A program made the translations under genes and the position numbers. 64,000 nt of DNA, taken from contig NZ_FNYJ01000004.1 in assembly GCF_900108875.1 (NCBI RefSeq), positions 232,807 through 296,806 on the forward strand. The letters are read 5' to 3'. Positions 40,914-48,294 of the stretch are shown piece after piece (position 1 is the first letter of the stretch; every line of letters begins with the position of its first letter). Below the pieces are notes generated by a model that saw nothing but the letters and a program-made list of their open reading frames with translations, did not search any database and had not been told where the DNA came from. This DNA is from Pseudomonas sp. NFR16 (GTDB taxonomy: Bacteria; Pseudomonadota; Gammaproteobacteria; Pseudomonadales; Pseudomonadaceae).

Positions 40914-42010
40914 TGCGCGAAGAGACCGGCGAGCAACCTGCGCCGCTGCGCAGCGGCCTGACCACGGGAAGCTGCGCCACCGCGACGTCGCTGGCTGCCG
41001 CGCGACTGCTGCTGACGGGGCAAGCGCACGACGGCATCGAGATCACACTGCCCAAGGGCAGGCAGGTTCAGATGCGCCTGGAGTTCTGTCGCCTGCTTGC
41101 CGATGGCGCCGAAGCCGGAACGATCAAGGATGCCGGTGATGATCCCGATGTCACCCATGGCGCCCTGCTGTCTTCAAGGGTTCGTCTGATACCTGAACCC
41201 GGCGTGCGGTTTGTCGCGGGTCCGGGCGTAGGAACTGTCACCCGGCCGGGATTGGTGCTGGGCGTTGGGGAACCGGCGATCAACCCCGTGCCACGCCGAA
41301 TGATGATTGAACACCTGACGCGCCTGGCGGACGAATTCGGTTACCACGCAGGATTCGAGGTCACGATCAGCGTCGAAAACGGCAGCGAGCTCGCGCTCAA
41401 GACCATGAATCCTCGACTGGGAATCCTCGGCGGCCTGTCGATTCTGGGCACCAGCGGGATCGTTCGGCCGTTTTCCTGCGCGGCCTACATCGCCTCGATC
41501 CATCAGGGCATTGATGTCGCCAAGACCAATGGATATGCGCACATTGCCGCCTGTACCGGCAACGCCAGCGAAGACACCATGCGCCGCGTGTATGCGCTGC
41601 CTGACATCGCGCTGATCGAGATGGGCGACTTCGTCGGCGCGGTGCTCAAACACCTGCGCAAAGTGCCCGTGGACAAACTCAGCCTGTGCGGAGGCTTCGG
41701 CAAAATCAGCAAACTGGCTGCCGGGCATATGGACCTGCACAGCCGGCACTCCAGCATCAATCTTGAGCAACTGGCGCAGTGGGCTGCCGATGTCGGGGCT
41801 GATCAGGCGCTGCAATTGAATATCCGTGAAGCCAATACCAGCCAACAGGCGCTGGCGATGGCGAGCGCGGCGGGGATCGCGCTGGGCGATGCGGTTTGCC
41901 AGCACGCCCTGGCCTTTGCCCGTAGCGTCGTGCCGGCGCAGGTTCAGGTCGAAGTGTTCGCCATCGATCGCCAGGGCGGCATCGTCGGCCGCGCCGGAGC
42001 TTTGCAGTGA
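40913..42010 (+). CDS. cbiD: Cobalt-precorrin-5B C1-methyltransferase CbiD
   Basis: A 365-residue protein that methylates C-1 of the corrin precursor. The start RSGLTTGSCATATSLAAA, the NPVPRRMM segment and the long conserved GILGGLSILGTSGIVRPFS identify CbiD. ATG 40913 overlaps the cobL stop (TGATG). In the classic aerobic pathway CobF does this step; here CbiD stands in the cluster and no cobF is seen, as is usual in Pseudomonas. Confidence 0.95.
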   Translation: MREETGEQPAPLRSGLTTGSCATATSLAAARLLLTGQAHDGIEITLPKGRQVQMRLEFCRLLADGAEAGTIKDAGDDPDVTHGALLSSRVRLIPEPGVRFVAGPGVGTVTRPGLVLGVGEPAINPVPRRMMIEHLTRLADEFGYHAGFEVTISVENGSELALKTMNPRLGILGGLSILGTSGIVRPFSCAAYIASIHQGIDVAKTNGYAHIAACTGNASEDTMRRVYALPDIALIEMGDFVGAVLKHLRKVPVDKLSLCGGFGKISKLAAGHMDLHSRHSSINLEQLAQWAADVGADQALQLNIREANTSQQALAMASAAGIALGDAVCQHALAFARSVVPAQVQVEVFAIDRQGGIVGRAGALQ

Positions 42011-42753
42011 GCGCCGGGGCAGAGAAACGCGTGTTACTGCTGGGCGGCGTGACCGAAGCACTCGCCATCGCCCGAACCCTGGGCCCGCGGCACATCTACA
42101 GCCTGGCGGGCGTCGGGCGAGTGCCGAACGATCTGCAGTGTCAGGTGCGCGTGGGCGGATATGGAGGCGCAGAAGGCCTGACGCAATTCATCCGCGCCGA
42201 GGGGATCGATCTGATAGTCGATGCCACTCATCCTTACGCCGCGCAGATCAGCCGCAACGCCGTGGCCGCTGCCCGGATCGCCGGCATCGCGTGCTGGGCG
42301 CTACGCCGCCCCGCCTGGCAGGCGGGCCCTGGCGATGACTGGCGAGAGGTCGGCGACTGGGCAGAATTAATGACCGCCCTCGCCCCTTTCGAGCGCCCGC
42401 TGTTCACCCTCGGCCGCGAACCGTTGCAGCACATCCACGAGATTCCGGAGCATCAATTCTGGACGATGCGGGCGCTCGAAGCCTGCGCTGGCAACGCACG
42501 ATGCGAAGTGATCGGGGCGCGCGGGCCGTTTCTTCTGGCCGATGAGCGAGATCTGTTTGCGCGTCGCGACATCGACGTGCTCATCAGCAAAAACAGCGGA
42601 AGCATCGCCACCGAACCCAAGCTTGAAGTCGCACGGGAACGCGGGCTGCCCGTGCTGATACTCAAGCGACCGGACTTGCCTGAGGCGGACAGCATGTTTG
42701 GGGATGTAGGGGCGTTGCGGGAGGCGCTGGACAGCTTTTTGGCAAGACAATAA
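42007..42753 (+). CDS. cobK: Precorrin-6A reductase
   Basis: A 248-residue NADPH-dependent reductase of precorrin-6A. The start VLLLGGVTEALAIARTL, the DATHPYAAQISRNA motif and the C-terminal ISKNSGS segment are typical. GTG 42007 overlaps the cbiD stop by four bases. It ends the operon. Some cobalamin cluster annotations name it cobK or cbiJ; the aerobic name fits here because of cobG. Confidence 0.95.
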   Translation: MSAGAEKRVLLLGGVTEALAIARTLGPRHIYSLAGVGRVPNDLQCQVRVGGYGGAEGLTQFIRAEGIDLIVDATHPYAAQISRNAVAAARIAGIACWALRRPAWQAGPGDDWREVGDWAELMTALAPFERPLFTLGREPLQHIHEIPEHQFWTMRALEACAGNARCEVIGARGPFLLADERDLFARRDIDVLISKNSGSIATEPKLEVARERGLPVLILKRPDLPEADSMFGDVGALREALDSFLARQ

Positions 42754-42819
42754 ATATGTACCGCACCGGACTGATCGATTGAGGAGACACTCACTTCCCA
42801 AAAAGCAGATGGCCGGAAA

Positions 42820-42837
42820 GGTAACTTAAGCGTTACC
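42820..42837. promoter_or_regulatory. Palindrome, likely operator of the toxin-antitoxin pair
   Basis: GGTAACTTAAGCGTTACC is a perfect 6-bp inverted repeat (GGTAAC / GTTACC) around six bases, ending 9 bases before the toxin start codon. Type II antitoxins usually repress their own operon at such a site. No Shine-Dalgarno sequence lies between it and the ATG, so the palindrome may also sit at the transcript start. Confidence 0.55.
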
Positions 42838-42846
42838 ATCACTTCG

Positions 42847-43185
42847 ATGATTGATGTTCGAGAATACTTAACCAACGATCAGAAAAGCCCGTTTAACGCC
42901 TGGTTTTCTACTCTCCCAGCCGCGGCTGCGGTGAAAGTCAGTACAGCACTGGCGCGAATGGAGTCCGGCAACACCTCAAACATCAAATGGCTCGATGGAT
43001 TAGGGGAATACCGGATCAACTGGGGGCCTGGATATCGAATTTACCTGATCCGGGAAGGCGAGCGATTGATCATCCTGTTCGGAGGCGGGACGAAGTCAGG
43101 GCAAAGCGCGGACATCAAGCGCGCCCGAACAATGATTGCGGACTTCAAGGCCCATAAAAAGCAAAGACATGAGCGAGGCGCCTGA
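42847..43185 (+). CDS. RelE/ParE-superfamily toxin (addiction module killer type)
   Basis: A 112-residue basic protein. The pattern (AWFSTLPAAAAVKVSTALARM, then WLDGLGEYRINWGPGYRIYLI) fits the HigB-like 'addiction module killer protein' group of the RelE/ParE superfamily, whose members usually cut mRNA on the ribosome. Arg and Lys residues cluster near the C-terminus. The toxin gene comes first, as in higBA-type loci, and its stop overlaps the antitoxin ATG by one base. It lies between the cobalamin and copper genes, probably as an acquired module. Confidence 0.85.
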   Translation: MIDVREYLTNDQKSPFNAWFSTLPAAAAVKVSTALARMESGNTSNIKWLDGLGEYRINWGPGYRIYLIREGERLIILFGGGTKSGQSADIKRARTMIADFKAHKKQRHERGA

Positions 43186-43508
43186 TGGCTCTGACCCGCA
43201 GCTACAGAACCACCACAATCGAGCGAAGTCAGCGCGACCCCGAGTTTGCCCAAGGGCTGCTCGATGAGGCCGCGACCCTTTTTCTCAATGGCGAGCCGGA
43301 AGTAGCCCGGATCTTGCTCCGTGATCTGGTCAACGCAACCTTGGGATTCGAGGCACTGGCGAAGGAAACCGAGAGGCCCAGCAAAAGTCTGCACCGGATG
43401 CTCTCTGCTCACGGCAACCCCAGCATGGATAATCTGGCAGCGATATTCGGAGCGATGCGTTCCTGGCTCAACGTCGAGATTCGCGTGACCGCTGTACCAG
43501 CCCAATGA
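43185..43508 (+). CDS. HTH antitoxin of the addiction module antidote family
   Basis: A 107-residue protein whose C-terminal half looks like a helix-turn-helix (FEALAKETERPSKSLHRMLS, followed by GNPSMDNLAAIFGAM). It matches the antidote family that pairs with the killer type encoded just upstream. It should bind the toxin and, with it, the promoter palindrome at 42820. Translation is coupled through the TGATG overlap. Confidence 0.85.
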   Translation: MALTRSYRTTTIERSQRDPEFAQGLLDEAATLFLNGEPEVARILLRDLVNATLGFEALAKETERPSKSLHRMLSAHGNPSMDNLAAIFGAMRSWLNVEIRVTAVPAQ

Positions 43509-43567
43509 GCAATGTGCGACACAACGCCGCACCCCAGTTTTTTACTTATCAAGACCGTTCAGGCTAA

Positions 43568-43996
43568 ATGGCCGGCATGAAAGAACAACAAAAGAACGTC
43601 ATACGCCTTAAACGTCGCCGAGCTATCGCCTGGATTGCGTGTTTCGCGCTGCTGTTCGGGATGCTGGCGATGCCGATGACGCCGACCATGCCGCGTTCGC
43701 AGGGCGAACAATGGGCATGGGGCAGTTTTTGTACCGGCAGCGGCGGCTCCCGTGTGCTCGCCACGCAAATCAGTACCGGCGATCAGCACATCCCTGCCCC
43801 TCAGCCCCACACGATCATGCAGCACTGCGCCTGCTGCTCAGGCTCTCTGACGATGGTCGCGGTCCCGACGGGCATGGGTTTCGGATTGTTTTCACTCGTT
43901 GAACCCGTACGCTTTCCGACGGCGGTGGTGGTTCTTCATGCCCCGCCGCGTCTGCAGTGGCCCACGCTCAATCCTCGCGCTTCTCCAAGAGTCTGA
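43568..43996 (+). CDS. DUF2946-like protein in a copper cassette
   Basis: A 142-residue protein with an Arg/Lys-rich start, one membrane or signal segment (about 19-37) and a periplasmic part with a CACCSG motif preceded by several His and Met residues. That composition and its neighbours suggest metal binding. It resembles the DUF2946 family. The start may be ATG 43568 or 43577. The first of four same-strand genes in the cassette. Confidence 0.75.
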   Translation: MAGMKEQQKNVIRLKRRRAIAWIACFALLFGMLAMPMTPTMPRSQGEQWAWGSFCTGSGGSRVLATQISTGDQHIPAPQPHTIMQHCACCSGSLTMVAVPTGMGFGLFSLVEPVRFPTAVVVLHAPPRLQWPTLNPRASPRV

Positions 43997-44046
43997 CCGT
44001 TCGCTCGCGCTATAACCTGCGTACTGAATGAAAGGGAGACTGCGTT

Positions 44047-44520
44047 GTGTTGAAGATATTCACGCTGTTGGCGGCATTGCTGTTGCCGACCTGCTATGCC
44101 GAAGCTCATGATTTTACGAAGGGCCCGCTGACGATCGCCTCGCCCTGGTCGATTGAGTTGCCGCCGAATGCGCCCACCGTGGCCGCATACTTCGTGATCA
44201 GTAACACCGGTGCGGCCGATCGCCTGACCGGCGTGGACAGCCCGATCGCAGGGTCCGCTCAGTTGCACGAGCACGTGAGCAAGGACGGCCTGATGAAAAT
44301 GCAGCACGTCGAGACCGTCGAAATCCCGCCCGCAGGTCAGGTTACGTTCGCGCCGATGGCCTACCACGTCATGCTGCTGGATCTCAAAGACCGCTCCAGA
44401 CTGGTTGACGGTCAGCGCTTCCCGTTGACCCTGCATTTCGAAAAGAGCGGCGATGTGACCGTCGACGTTCAGGTGCAGAAGCAGGCCCCGGATAGCACTG
44501 CTGCGACCCACGCCCATTAA
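44047..44520 (+). CDS. Periplasmic copper chaperone PCu(A)C
   Basis: A 157-residue protein with a signal peptide (about 1-20) and a PCu(A)C domain that binds Cu(I) through His and Met. The motif is visible as LHEH, then GLMKMQHV and MAYHVMLLDL, with the final His-x-Met in place. The tail ends in HAH. Such proteins deliver copper to cytochrome oxidase or hold it in the periplasm. GTG 44047 or TTG 44050 is the start. Confidence 0.9.
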   Translation: MLKIFTLLAALLLPTCYAEAHDFTKGPLTIASPWSIELPPNAPTVAAYFVISNTGAADRLTGVDSPIAGSAQLHEHVSKDGLMKMQHVETVEIPPAGQVTFAPMAYHVMLLDLKDRSRLVDGQRFPLTLHFEKSGDVTVDVQVQKQAPDSTAATHAH

Positions 44521-44548
44521 CGCTTCACCACGCTGGCTCTGAAAACGC

Positions 44549-45007
44549 TTGAGCATCACACCCGCAGCACGCAACCGAACAGCCAAGGCTCCTCGCAAAA
44601 TGCAGGGCGCGTGGCTGAGCCTGTTTGCGATGCTCATGATCTTCATCGGGCCGCTGATTTCCCAGTCGATGCCGATGGAGCATCACACCGGGATGCCCGC
44701 CACGATGGACATGTCGATGCCTTCAGGCATGGACATGCCCGGCGCGATGGAGATGGGCGCAAGCGAACACAGCGCACACCAACAGAGCAACGACGCCGCC
44801 GATATCGATCATGTCATCTGGGCCAAGTGCGGATACTGCACGCTGCTGTTCAGTTGCCCGGCGCTGACCCAGACGCTGGCCGTCGTCGCACCGGTTCCAC
44901 CCAGACCCGCCGATTTCTACAACGCCGTTCCGCAACGGGGCCATGCCCAGCGCAATGTCTTCGCTAACGCACGCAGCCGCGCCCCTCCGCTTTCGTCAGT
45001 CGCCTGA
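44549..45007 (+). CDS. DUF2946 protein with Met/His-rich segment
   Basis: A 152-residue protein with one hydrophobic segment (about 22-40), then a Met/His-rich stretch (about 41-76; MPMEHH, MDMSMPSGMDMP) like those of copper-binding proteins, then a CGYCTLLFSCP motif typical of DUF2946. The start is TTG 44549, or ATG 44600 for a shorter form. It sits between the copper chaperone and the PepSY gene. Confidence 0.8.
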   Translation: MSITPAARNRTAKAPRKMQGAWLSLFAMLMIFIGPLISQSMPMEHHTGMPATMDMSMPSGMDMPGAMEMGASEHSAHQQSNDAADIDHVIWAKCGYCTLLFSCPALTQTLAVVAPVPPRPADFYNAVPQRGHAQRNVFANARSRAPPLSSVA

Positions 45008-45084
45008 TTCGAACCATTCGCATCGCTGACCCTTCAGGGCTCGGCGTATTGCGCCGTGTTTATCCCTGACGGGAGCGCTTCACC

Positions 45085-46461
45085 ATGTCCAGAACAAATG
45101 TGTCGTTCTACAACCTCGCGTGGCGATGGCATTTTTATGCCGGTCTGTTCGTCGCACCTTTCATGATCCTGCTGGCGTTGACCGGGATCATTTACCTGTT
45201 CAAGCCGCAGCTGGATCCGTTGATGTACGGCGAGCTGCTGACCGTCAAACCCGGTCACCACATGCTGACAGCCGATGATCAGCAGAAGCGGGTCCTTGAA
45301 GCCTATCCCGATGCGCCGATCAGCAAGTACCTGCCGCCCGTGAATGCCCAGAGCAGTGCCCAGTTCGTGATCAAGCGCGAGGGGCGTGACGTTAACCTGT
45401 TCATCGACCCTTACACCGGCAAGATCCTCGGCACCCAGGATGCCAAGGACAATTTGCAAGCCATCGCTCGAGAGCTGCACGGCGAATTGATGATCGGCAC
45501 TGCAGGTGATCGGCTGGTGGAGCTCGCGGCGGGCTGGGGGATCGTGCTGGTGGTTTCCGGTCTGTACCTGTGGTGGCCGCGCGGACGCTCGTCGGCCGGC
45601 GTGCTGTGGCCCCGCGTCTCGGCCCGGGGCCGTGTGCTGTGGAGAGACCTGCACGCAGTAACCGGGTTCTGGGGCTCGGTGGCGCTGCTGTTCATGCTCC
45701 TCAGCGGCATGACCTGGACCGGCATGTGGGGAAAAATGTACGCCGATGTGTGGAACACCTTCCCGGCCGCCATGTGGAACGAGGTGCCTAAATCTGACAA
45801 GCAGGCAGGGGATCTGAACAACGCCAGCGTCCAGACCGTGCCTTGGGCGATGGAAAACACCCCGATGCCGGTTTCTGCCGGGGGCGACCATGCCGAACAC
45901 ATGCATCAACACGGTACGTCCAGCGCCCCCGCCGCGCCGACGATCACCTTGCAGCGTATCGTCGACATCGCGCGCGAGCGCGCCATTGAGCCTGGCTACA
46001 GCATTACAGCGCCGAAAACGGCGGATGGCGTCTTCACCGTTTCCGTCTTCGCCGACGACCCGCGCAACGACGCCACGCTGCATGTGGACCAATACAGCGG
46101 CAAGGTATTGGCGGACGTGCGATATACCGATTACAGCGCGGTGTCTAAAGCGACCGAACTGGGCGTCATGCTGCATGAGGGCAAGATGTTCGGCTGGGTG
46201 AATCAGGCGATCATTCTGTTCATCTGCCTGATGGTGCTGCTCAGCTCGGTGAGTGGCATCGTCATCTGGTGGAAGCGTCGCCCACAAAACGGGTTCGGTG
46301 TTCCGCCGCTGCGCCATGACCTTCCCCGCTGGAAAATCGCGACGATCGTGATGGTGATCCTCGGCGTGGCCTTTCCGCTCGTCGGGATTTCCATGATGGC
46401 AATATGGTTGCTCGATCGGATAGCCATTTCGCGCTTTGCCAAATCGGCAACAACAGCTTAG
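45085..46461 (+). CDS. PepSY-associated transmembrane protein
   Basis: A 458-residue inner-membrane protein with four or more membrane segments (about 12-38, 148-167, 190-215, 372-395 and a C-terminal one at 415-445) and two periplasmic PepSY-like parts. The opening FYNLAWRWHFYAGLFVAPFM and the RDLHAVTGFWG motif are typical of PepSY_TM proteins linked to TonB-dependent metal uptake. A His/Met patch (HAEHMHQHG) lies near residue 272. It ends the copper cassette. The TonB copper receptor that I would expect beside it is not present. Confidence 0.88.
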   Translation: MSRTNVSFYNLAWRWHFYAGLFVAPFMILLALTGIIYLFKPQLDPLMYGELLTVKPGHHMLTADDQQKRVLEAYPDAPISKYLPPVNAQSSAQFVIKREGRDVNLFIDPYTGKILGTQDAKDNLQAIARELHGELMIGTAGDRLVELAAGWGIVLVVSGLYLWWPRGRSSAGVLWPRVSARGRVLWRDLHAVTGFWGSVALLFMLLSGMTWTGMWGKMYADVWNTFPAAMWNEVPKSDKQAGDLNNASVQTVPWAMENTPMPVSAGGDHAEHMHQHGTSSAPAAPTITLQRIVDIARERAIEPGYSITAPKTADGVFTVSVFADDPRNDATLHVDQYSGKVLADVRYTDYSAVSKATELGVMLHEGKMFGWVNQAIILFICLMVLLSSVSGIVIWWKRRPQNGFGVPPLRHDLPRWKIATIVMVILGVAFPLVGISMMAIWLLDRIAISRFAKSATTA

Positions 46462-46818
46462 ATTGCGTCCTGCGGGGCCTGGAACCTTTTGGGTGGTTTA
46501 GTGATGAATTCCTCCTCATTTCCGGTTTCAGGCCCCGCCCTTCTCTTTGCCCGCTCACTCATGCGGCGCGCCTCACGCTCCTGATGCGGTAAAAACCTGT
46601 CGACCCGGACAACATCTGCGCACCAGTTCAGCGCACCTTGCGCACCATCCCGCCAGCCAGACCCCAGATTGGTGCGACGGGCGCCGTCTTCGCGACGCTT
46701 TCATTCGATTTTGCGACGTTTACACGCTTGGCCCAGCGTTTGCTAAAGCCTAAGCAGACTCAACATCTGCACCGCCAACAGCCGTCACTATTAAAAAATC
46801 AAAGAATGGAGCTAGCCA
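46462..46818. other. Upstream region of urtA
   Basis: 357 bases without a gene. The only signal I can support is the sigma-54 promoter at 46728-46744. The left part is GC-rich and shows no hairpin with a T-run after the PepSY gene. A-rich sequence at 46794-46808 lies just ahead of the urtA ribosome site GGAG. Confidence 0.6.
46728..46744 (+). promoter_or_regulatory. Sigma-54 promoter of the urt operon
   Basis: TTGGCCCAGCGTTTGCT fits the -24/-12 consensus: GG at 46730-46731, ten bases, then GC at 46742-46743, with the flanking TTGG and TTGCT. It lies about 75 bases ahead of the urtA ATG. Sigma-54 with NtrC control of urea uptake is known in related bacteria, so nitrogen limitation is the expected signal. 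An NtrC site was not located. Confidence 0.7.
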
Positions 46819-48084
46819 ATGAAGCGTCGTAGTTTGCTTAAAGCGTTCACCTTGTCCGCATCGATCGCCGCGATGGGTTTGACCTGGACGGCTCAGGCCG
46901 CTGACACCATCAAGGTCGGCATTCTGCATTCTTTGTCCGGCACCATGGCCATCTCCGAAACGTCCCTCAAGGACATGGCGCTGATGACGATCGATGAAAT
47001 CAACGCCAAAGGTGGCGTCAACGGCAAGAAACTCGAAGCAGTGGTCGTCGACCCCGCGTCCAACTGGCCGCTGTTCGCCGAGAAGGCCCGTCAGTTGATC
47101 ACTCAGGACAAAGTGTCTGTGGTGTTTGGCTGCTGGACCTCGGTATCGCGTAAATCGGTACTGCCAGTGTTTGAAGAGCTCAATGGCCTGCTGTTCTACC
47201 CGGTGCAATACGAAGGTGAAGAGATGTCGCCTAACGTGTTCTACACCGGCGCAGCGCCTAACCAGCAGGCAATTCCTGCGGTCGAGTACCTGATGAGCGA
47301 AGACGGCGGCGCAGCCAAGCGCTTCTTCCTGCTGGGCACCGACTACGTCTATCCGCGCACCACCAACAAGATTCTGCGCTCCTTCCTGCACTCCAAAGGC
47401 GTGAAGGACAGCGACATCGAAGAGGTTTACACCCCGTTCGGCCACAGCGATTACCAGACCATCGTGGCGAACATCAAGAAGTTCTCCGCAGGCGGCAAAA
47501 CCGCTGTGATCTCCACCGTCAACGGCGACTCCAACGTACCGTTCTACAAAGAGCTGGGTAACCAGGGTCTGAAAGCGACGGATGTTCCGGTCGTTGCGTT
47601 CTCGGTGGGTGAAGAAGAGTTGCGCGGCGTCGACACCAAGCCTTTGGTGGGCAACCTGGCTGCCTGGAACTACTTCGAATCGGTCAAGAATCCGGTCAAC
47701 ACCAAGTTCGTCGCAGACTGGAAGGCCTACGCCAAAGCTCACAACCTGCCGAACGCCGACAAGGCGGTGACCAACGACCCGATGGAAGCCACTTATGTCG
47801 GCATCCATATGTGGGCCCAAGCGGTTGAGAAAGCCAAGTCCACTGACGTCGACAAAGTCCGCGAAGCCATGGCCGGCCAGACCTTCGCAGCGCCGTCGGG
47901 CTTCACGTTGACCATGGACAAGACCAATCACCACCTGCACAAGCCGGTGATGATTGGCGAGATCAAATCCGACGGCCAGTTCAACGTCGTCTGGAAGACC
48001 AAAGAGCCAATCCGTGCCCAGCCTTGGAGCCCGTTCATTCCAGGCAACGACAAGAAGCCTGACTACGCGGTGAAGAGTAACTGA
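46819..48084 (+). CDS. urtA: Urea ABC transporter substrate-binding protein
   Basis: A 421-residue periplasmic urea receptor of the amide-binding type. The signal (MKRRSLLKAF, about 27 residues) has a twin-arginine-like start. Mature residues begin AADTIKVGILHSLSGTMAISE, the classic UrtA opening, and FGCWTSVSRKSVLPV and FYPVQYEGEEMSPN are conserved. GGAG lies 8 bases before the ATG. First gene of urtABCDE. A hairpin and a REP element follow, which may let urtA be made in excess over the membrane parts. Confidence 0.97.
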   Translation: MKRRSLLKAFTLSASIAAMGLTWTAQAADTIKVGILHSLSGTMAISETSLKDMALMTIDEINAKGGVNGKKLEAVVVDPASNWPLFAEKARQLITQDKVSVVFGCWTSVSRKSVLPVFEELNGLLFYPVQYEGEEMSPNVFYTGAAPNQQAIPAVEYLMSEDGGAAKRFFLLGTDYVYPRTTNKILRSFLHSKGVKDSDIEEVYTPFGHSDYQTIVANIKKFSAGGKTAVISTVNGDSNVPFYKELGNQGLKATDVPVVAFSVGEEELRGVDTKPLVGNLAAWNYFESVKNPVNTKFVADWKAYAKAHNLPNADKAVTNDPMEATYVGIHMWAQAVEKAKSTDVDKVREAMAGQTFAAPSGFTLTMDKTNHHLHKPVMIGEIKSDGQFNVVWKTKEPIRAQPWSPFIPGNDKKPDYAVKSN

Positions 48085-48090
48085 CACATT

Positions 48091-48109
48091 GTCGGGCCCC
48101 GCGCCCGAC
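48091..48109 (+). terminator. Hairpin after urtA
   Basis: Stem GTCGGGC with GCCCGAC (7 bp), loop CCCGC, directly after the urtA stop. It has no T-run, so partial termination or transcript protection is more likely than full termination. Confidence 0.5.
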
Positions 48110-48116
48110 ACCTCCT

Positions 48117-48248
48117 GTAGGAGCGCGGCTTGTCCCGCGATCTGGCGCGAAGCGGCAGTAAATCCATCACATGCGGTGTATCTCTCATACCGTGTTTGCA
48201 GGTTTTACGACGGGTCCGCCGATCGCGGGACAAGCCTCGCTCCTACAG
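48117..48248. repeat. REP-type inverted repeat (family A)
   Basis: Left arm GTAGGAGCGCGGCTTGTCCC at 48117 and right arm GGGACAAGCCTCGCTCCTAC at 48228 on are near-perfect complements, spaced by about 90 bases. It lies between urtA and urtB. Confidence 0.92.
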
Positions 48249-48294
48249 AGTTTCCCGCGGCGTCATGTCATGCGGGTGCTTCCAGGACACCGAT

